DNA from: Streptomyces natalensis ATCC 27448
GTDB lineage: Bacteria > Actinomycetota > Actinomycetes > Streptomycetales > Streptomycetaceae
Assembly (NCBI RefSeq): GCF_000935125.1
Contig: NZ_JRKI01000063.1
Coordinates: 124,001 to 188,000 of the forward strand
Direction: 5' to 3'
DNA: 64,000 bases
Both the position numbers and the translations under genes were made by a program. This document shows positions 60,916 to 64,000 of the stretch, one piece after another (positions within the stretch are counted from its first letter, which is position 1; each line of letters begins with the position of its first letter). The notes beneath the pieces were generated by a model. It saw only the letters and a program-made list of their open reading frames with translations, did not search any database and was not told the DNA's origin.

Positions 60916-60936
60916 TCCTAGGGGGACCCCCTAGGA
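60916..60936. repeat. Palindrome downstream of rpsQ
   Basis: TCCTAGGGGG and CCCCCTAGGA flank a single A, starting four bases after the rpsQ stop. It may act as a weak terminator or a protein site. Its CCTAGG core is unusual because CTAG is rare in such genomes. Confidence 0.7.
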
Positions 60937-60952
60937 ACAGTTCCGCCAGGCT

Positions 60953-60982
60953 CGGCAGGTGTTTCACGTGAAACACCTGCCG
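60953..60982. promoter_or_regulatory. parS: parS centromere site (ParB binding) within a 30-bp perfect palindrome
   Basis: The core TGTTTCACGTGAAACA at 60960-60975 matches the bacterial parS consensus exactly, including the 14-bp Streptomyces form. The palindrome extends without mismatch from 60953 to 60982. ParB loads here and, with ParA, organises and segregates the origin region. The site is intergenic between rpsQ and rplN, 29 nt before the rplN start, so transcription of the spc operon must pass through it. The palindrome could also form an RNA hairpin. Confidence 0.93.
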
Positions 60983-61010
60983 GGAACCGGCAGACATTCA
61001 GGAGATAGAC

Positions 61011-61379
61011 GTGATCCAGCAGGAGTCGCGACTGCGTGTCGCCGACAACACTGGTGCGAAGGAGATCCTTTGCATCCGTGTTCTCGGTGGTTCCGGTCGC
61101 CGCTACGCGGGCATCGGTGACGTCATTGTCGCCACCGTGAAGGACGCGATCCCCGGTGGCAACGTGAAGAAGGGTGACGTCGTCAAGGCCGTCATCGTTC
61201 GCACCGTCAAGGAGCGCCGCCGTCCCGACGGCTCGTACATCCGCTTCGATGAGAACGCGGCCGTCATCCTCAAGAACGATGGCGACCCCCGCGGCACCCG
61301 TATCTTCGGCCCCGTGGGCCGTGAGCTGCGCGAGAAGAAGTTCATGAAGATCATCTCCCTCGCGCCGGAGGTGCTGTAA
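61011..61379 (+). CDS. rplN: 50S ribosomal protein L14
   Basis: The 122-residue product starts at GTG 61011 after AGGAGA. It opens I-Q-Q-E-S-R-L-R-V-A-D-N-T-G-A-K and has I-R-F-D-E-N-A-A-V-I-L. L14 contacts 16S rRNA in the intersubunit bridge. It heads the spc operon. Confidence 0.97.
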   Translation: MIQQESRLRVADNTGAKEILCIRVLGGSGRRYAGIGDVIVATVKDAIPGGNVKKGDVVKAVIVRTVKERRRPDGSYIRFDENAAVILKNDGDPRGTRIFGPVGRELREKKFMKIISLAPEVL

Positions 61380-61382
61380 CCG

Positions 61383-61706
61383 ATGAAGATCAAGAAGGGC
61401 GACCTGGTCCAGGTCATCACCGGTAAGGACAAGGGCAAGCAGGGCAAGGTCATCCAGGCCTTCCCCCGCGAGGACCGCGTCCTGGTCGAGGGTGTCAACC
61501 GGGTCAAGAAGCACACCAAGGCCGGTCAGACGGCTCGTGGCTCGAAGACCGGCGGCATCGTGACGACCGAGGCCCCCATCCACGTCAGCAACGTTCAGCT
61601 GGTTGTGGAGAAGGACGGCAACAAGGTTGTCACCCGCGTCGGGTACCGCTTCGACGACGAAGGCAACAAGATCCGCGTTGCCAAGCGGACCGGTGAGGAC
61701 ATCTGA
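61383..61706 (+). CDS. rplX: 50S ribosomal protein L24
   Basis: The 107-residue product begins with a KOW motif, K-K-G-D-L-V-Q-V-I-T-G-K-D-K-G-K-Q-G-K-V, and has V-K-K-H-T-K-A. L24 initiates 50S assembly. It is three nt after rplN and overlaps rplE (TGATG). Confidence 0.97.
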   Translation: MKIKKGDLVQVITGKDKGKQGKVIQAFPREDRVLVEGVNRVKKHTKAGQTARGSKTGGIVTTEAPIHVSNVQLVVEKDGNKVVTRVGYRFDDEGNKIRVAKRTGEDI

Positions 61707-62266
61707 TGACTGCCACCACCAACGCGCCGCGGCTGAAGCAGCGCTACCGCGAAGAGATCGCCGGGAAGCTGAAGGACGAGTTCTCCTACGAGAACGTCAT
61801 GCAGATCCCCGGCCTGACCAAGATCGTGGTCAACATGGGTGTGGGCGACGCCGCCCGCGACTCCAAGCTGATCGAGGGTGCCATCAAGGACCTCACCACG
61901 ATCACCGGTCAGAAGCCGGCCGTCACCAAGGCCCGTAAGTCCATCGCGCAGTTCAAGCTGCGTGAGGGCCAGCCGATCGGTGCCCACGTCACCCTCCGCG
62001 GTGACCGCATGTGGGAGTTCCTGGACCGCCTGCTGTCGCTCGCGCTGCCGCGCATCCGCGACTTCCGTGGTCTGTCCCCCAAGCAGTTCGACGGTCGGGG
62101 CAACTACACCTTCGGTCTCACGGAGCAGGTCATGTTCCACGAGATCGACCAGGACAAGATCGACCGCACCCGGGGTATGGACATCACCGTGGTCACCACG
62201 GCGACCAACGACGATGAGGGCCGCGCCCTCCTTCGTCACCTCGGCTTCCCGTTCAAGGAGGCGTGA
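61706..62266 (+). CDS. rplE: 50S ribosomal protein L5
   Basis: The 186-residue product has I-P-G-L-T-K-I-V-V-N-M-G-V-G, K-S-I-A-Q-F-K-L-R-E-G-Q-P-I-G and R-D-F-R-G-L. L5 binds 5S rRNA in the central protuberance. The start overlaps rplX. Confidence 0.97.
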   Translation: MTATTNAPRLKQRYREEIAGKLKDEFSYENVMQIPGLTKIVVNMGVGDAARDSKLIEGAIKDLTTITGQKPAVTKARKSIAQFKLREGQPIGAHVTLRGDRMWEFLDRLLSLALPRIRDFRGLSPKQFDGRGNYTFGLTEQVMFHEIDQDKIDRTRGMDITVVTTATNDDEGRALLRHLGFPFKEA

Positions 62267-62271
62267 GCGAG

Positions 62272-62457
62272 ATGGCGAAGAAGGCTCTGATCGCGAAGGC
62301 TGCTCGCAAGCCCAAGTTCGGTGTGCGTGCGTACACCCGCTGCCAGCGCTGCGGCCGTCCCCACTCCGTTTACCGCAAGTTCGGCCTGTGCCGCGTGTGC
62401 CTTCGTGAGATGGCTCACCGTGGCGAGCTGCCGGGCGTGACCAAGAGCTCCTGGTAA
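62272..62457 (+). CDS. rpsZ: 30S ribosomal protein S14, zinc-binding type Z
   Basis: The 61-residue product from ATG 62272 opens M-A-K-K-A-L-I and has C-Q-R-C-G-R and C-R-V-C-L-R, a zinc ribbon. It is therefore the C+ form; Streptomyces often carry a second, zinc-free S14 used under zinc limitation. It is five nt after rplE. Confidence 0.95.
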   Translation: MAKKALIAKAARKPKFGVRAYTRCQRCGRPHSVYRKFGLCRVCLREMAHRGELPGVTKSSW

Positions 62458-62695
62458 TCCCCCAGTTGGGATTCCCTGGAGACTCTCGGTAAGCACCCGG
62501 TCGGCGGGCGCCCGTCCCTTTTTCCCGTAGGGTGGAAGGGTTTGGGCGCCCCGCCGCCCGAGACCGACCGCGGGCCAAGCCCGCAAACGTCGCTTACTAC
62601 GCCGTAGGTCCCCGCGCCGCACCCGTCCCGACTCTGATCGGGGAGAGGGATGGCGCACATAGGAAACCCCGGCGAGAGAGGCCGAAGGCCAATTC
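62458..62695 (+). other. Untranslated gap between rpsZ and rpsH
   Basis: The 238-nt gap holds GC-rich inverted segments (for example near GTCGGCGGGCGCCCG) but no gene and no clean promoter. In E. coli S8 represses the spc operon by binding its mRNA; no such site is evident here. Confidence 0.5.
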
Positions 62696-63094
62696 ATGAC
62701 CATGACTGATCCCATCGCAGACATGCTGACCCGTCTGCGTAACGCGAACTCGGCGTACCACGACACCGTCGTGATGCCGCACAGCAAGATCAAGTCGCAC
62801 ATCGCGGAGATCCTCCAGCAGGAGGGTTACATCACCGGCTGGAACGTCGAGGACGCCGAGGTCGGCAAGAACCTCACCCTCGAGCTGAAGTTCGGCCCGA
62901 ACCGCGAGCGCTCGATCGCCGGCATCAAGCGGATCTCGAAGCCGGGCCTGCGGGTCTACGCAAAGTCCACCAACCTGCCGAAGGTCCTCGGCGGCCTGGG
63001 CGTGGCGATCATCTCCACGTCCCACGGTCTCCTGACCGGCCAGCAGGCCAGCAAGAAGGGCGTGGGTGGGGAAGTCCTCGCCTACGTCTGGTAA
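62696..63094 (+). CDS. rpsH: 30S ribosomal protein S8
   Basis: The 132-residue product begins M-T-M-T-D-P-I-A-D-M-L-T-R-L-R-N-A-N at ATG 62696 (an ATG two codons later is possible). It ends with the S-T-S-H-G-L-L-T-G-Q-Q-A and G-G-E-V-L-A-Y-V-W motifs. S8 is a primary 16S-binding protein. Confidence 0.96.
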   Translation: MTMTDPIADMLTRLRNANSAYHDTVVMPHSKIKSHIAEILQQEGYITGWNVEDAEVGKNLTLELKFGPNRERSIAGIKRISKPGLRVYAKSTNLPKVLGGLGVAIISTSHGLLTGQQASKKGVGGEVLAYVW

Positions 63095-63116
63095 CCAGGG
63101 AACGGAGGAAAAGCTA

Positions 63117-63656
63117 ATGTCGCGTATTGGCAAGCTGCCCATCCAGGTTCCCGCTGGTGTGGACGTCACCATCGAGGGCCGCACGGTCAACGTGAAGGGT
63201 CCCAAGGGCTCCCTTTCGCACACCGTCGCCGCGCCCATCGAGGTCGCCAAGGGTGAGGACGGCGTCATCGCCGTCACCCGCCCGAACGACGAGCGTCAGA
63301 ACAAGGCCCTGCACGGCCTGTCCCGCACGCTGGTGGCGAACATGATCACCGGCGTGACCCAGGGCTACAGCAAGGCGCTCGAGATCAGCGGTGTCGGCTA
63401 CCGCGTCCAGGCGAAGGGCTCCAACCTGGAGTTCGCGCTGGGCTACAGCCACCCCATCGTCGTCGAGGCTCCTGAGGGCATCTCCTTCAAGGTCGAGTCC
63501 CCGACCAAGCTCAGCGTCGAGGGCATCGACAAGCAGAAGGTCGGCGAGGTTGCGGCGAACATCCGCAAGCTGCGCAAGCCTGACCCGTACAAGGCCAAGG
63601 GCGTCAAGTACGCCGGCGAGGTCATCCGCCGCAAGGTCGGAAAGGCTGGTAAGTAA
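63117..63656 (+). CDS. rplF: 50S ribosomal protein L6
   Basis: The 179-residue product starts at ATG 63117, behind GGAGGAAAA. It opens M-S-R-I-G-K-L-P-I-Q-V-P and has V-K-G-P-K-G-S-L and the C-terminal R-K-P-D-P-Y-K-A-K-G-V-K-Y. L6 lies near the sarcin-ricin loop. The frame is open for 51 nt upstream within rpsH but is not conserved there. Confidence 0.97.
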   Translation: MSRIGKLPIQVPAGVDVTIEGRTVNVKGPKGSLSHTVAAPIEVAKGEDGVIAVTRPNDERQNKALHGLSRTLVANMITGVTQGYSKALEISGVGYRVQAKGSNLEFALGYSHPIVVEAPEGISFKVESPTKLSVEGIDKQKVGEVAANIRKLRKPDPYKAKGVKYAGEVIRRKVGKAGK

Positions 63657-63659
63657 GCC

Positions 63660-64000
63660 ATGGCATACGGTGTGAAGATCGCTAAGGGCGACGCCTACAA
63701 GCGCGCTGCCGCGAAGCGTCGCCACATCCGCATCCGTAAGCGGATTTCGGGTACGGCGGAGCGTCCGCGCCTGGTTGTGACGCGGTCCAACCGCGGCATC
63801 GTCGCCCAGGTCATCGACGACATCGCGGGCCACACGCTGGCCTCGGCGTCGACCCTGGACGCGTCGATCCGTGGCGGCGAGGGCGACAAGAGCGCCCAGG
63901 CCCAGAAGGTTGGCGCCCTGGTTGCCGAGCGTGCCAAGGCCGCCGGTGTCGAGGCCGTCGTGTTCGACCGTGGTGGCAAGCAGTACGCCGGGCGGATTGC
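63660..64000 (+). CDS. rplR: 50S ribosomal protein L18 (cut by window end)
   Basis: The first 113 codons of L18 are present, from ATG 63660. The sequence K-R-R-H-I-R-I-R-K-R-I-S-G-T and R-P-R-L-V-V-T-R-S-N-R is diagnostic, and F-D-R-G-G at the window edge belongs to the family's F-D-R-x-x-x-x-Y-H-G-R end. L18 binds 5S rRNA. About 14 further residues would complete it. Confidence 0.95.
   Translation, partial: MAYGVKIAKGDAYKRAAAKRRHIRIRKRISGTAERPRLVVTRSNRGIVAQVIDDIAGHTLASASTLDASIRGGEGDKSAQAQKVGALVAERAKAAGVEAVVFDRGGKQYAGRI

Overview
This 64 kb window is high-GC actinobacterial DNA, almost certainly from a Streptomyces or a close relative. The grounds are the strong G/C bias at third codon positions, frequent GTG starts and ATGA/GTGA/TGATG stop-start overlaps. 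Two gene orders also fit: a shortened second nuo cluster followed by htpX, and the chain rpmG - murB - adenosine deaminase - aspartate aminotransferase - tRNA-Trp - secE - nusG - rplK/A - rplJ/L - rpoB/C - rpsL/G - fusA - tuf - S10/spc operon.

Region 1 (1-12,900) is a type VII (ESX) secretion locus. It holds the tail of a WXG100-like protein, a DUF6507-type protein with a His-rich tail, and a large secreted polymorphic toxin with its small immunity protein. The machinery genes follow: a small single-pass membrane protein, EccD, a Pro/Ala-rich ParA-like ATPase resembling EspI, a full-length EccC with three ATPase domains, and a DUF6177-like protein. The toxin tip looks like an RNase A-fold domain of the CdiA-CT kind. 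EccB, EccE and a mycosin are not in the window.

Region 2 (13,086-24,135) is a tightly coupled complex I operon, nuoA-B-C-H-I-J-K-L-M-N, that lacks nuoD, E, F and G; htpX lies downstream. Region 3 (24,181-31,029) is accessory: a macrolide-type glycosyltransferase, YccF, a Tudor-like small protein, a decayed yccF copy, a frameshifted two-domain monooxygenase gene, a YajQ protein, tRNA-Tyr with a very strong terminator, an NAD(P)-binding protein and an amidohydrolase.

Region 4 (31,212-49,759) carries tRNA-Thr and tRNA-Met, rpmG, two MaoC-type hydratases, murB, two reverse-strand metabolic genes (adenosine deaminase, aspartate aminotransferase), tRNA-Trp, and the secE-nusG-rplKA-lipoprotein-rplJL-rpoBC information-processing block. 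Region 5 (49,930-64,000) carries a DUF1707/DUF4190 membrane protein, the str operon (rpsL, rpsG, fusA, tuf), then the S10 operon (rpsJ to rpsQ) and the start of the spc operon (rplN to rplR, cut by the window edge). A consensus parS chromosome-segregation site, centred in a 30-bp perfect palindrome, sits between rpsQ and rplN.

The least ordinary items are the toxin/immunity pair on a type VII locus, the parS site inside the ribosomal-protein region, a 25-nt hairpin element shared by the rpsL and rpsJ leaders, the complex I operon without its NADH module and NuoD, the frameshift in a run of seven Cs, and the yccF remnant. All functional statements rest on reading motifs by eye; no database search was run.
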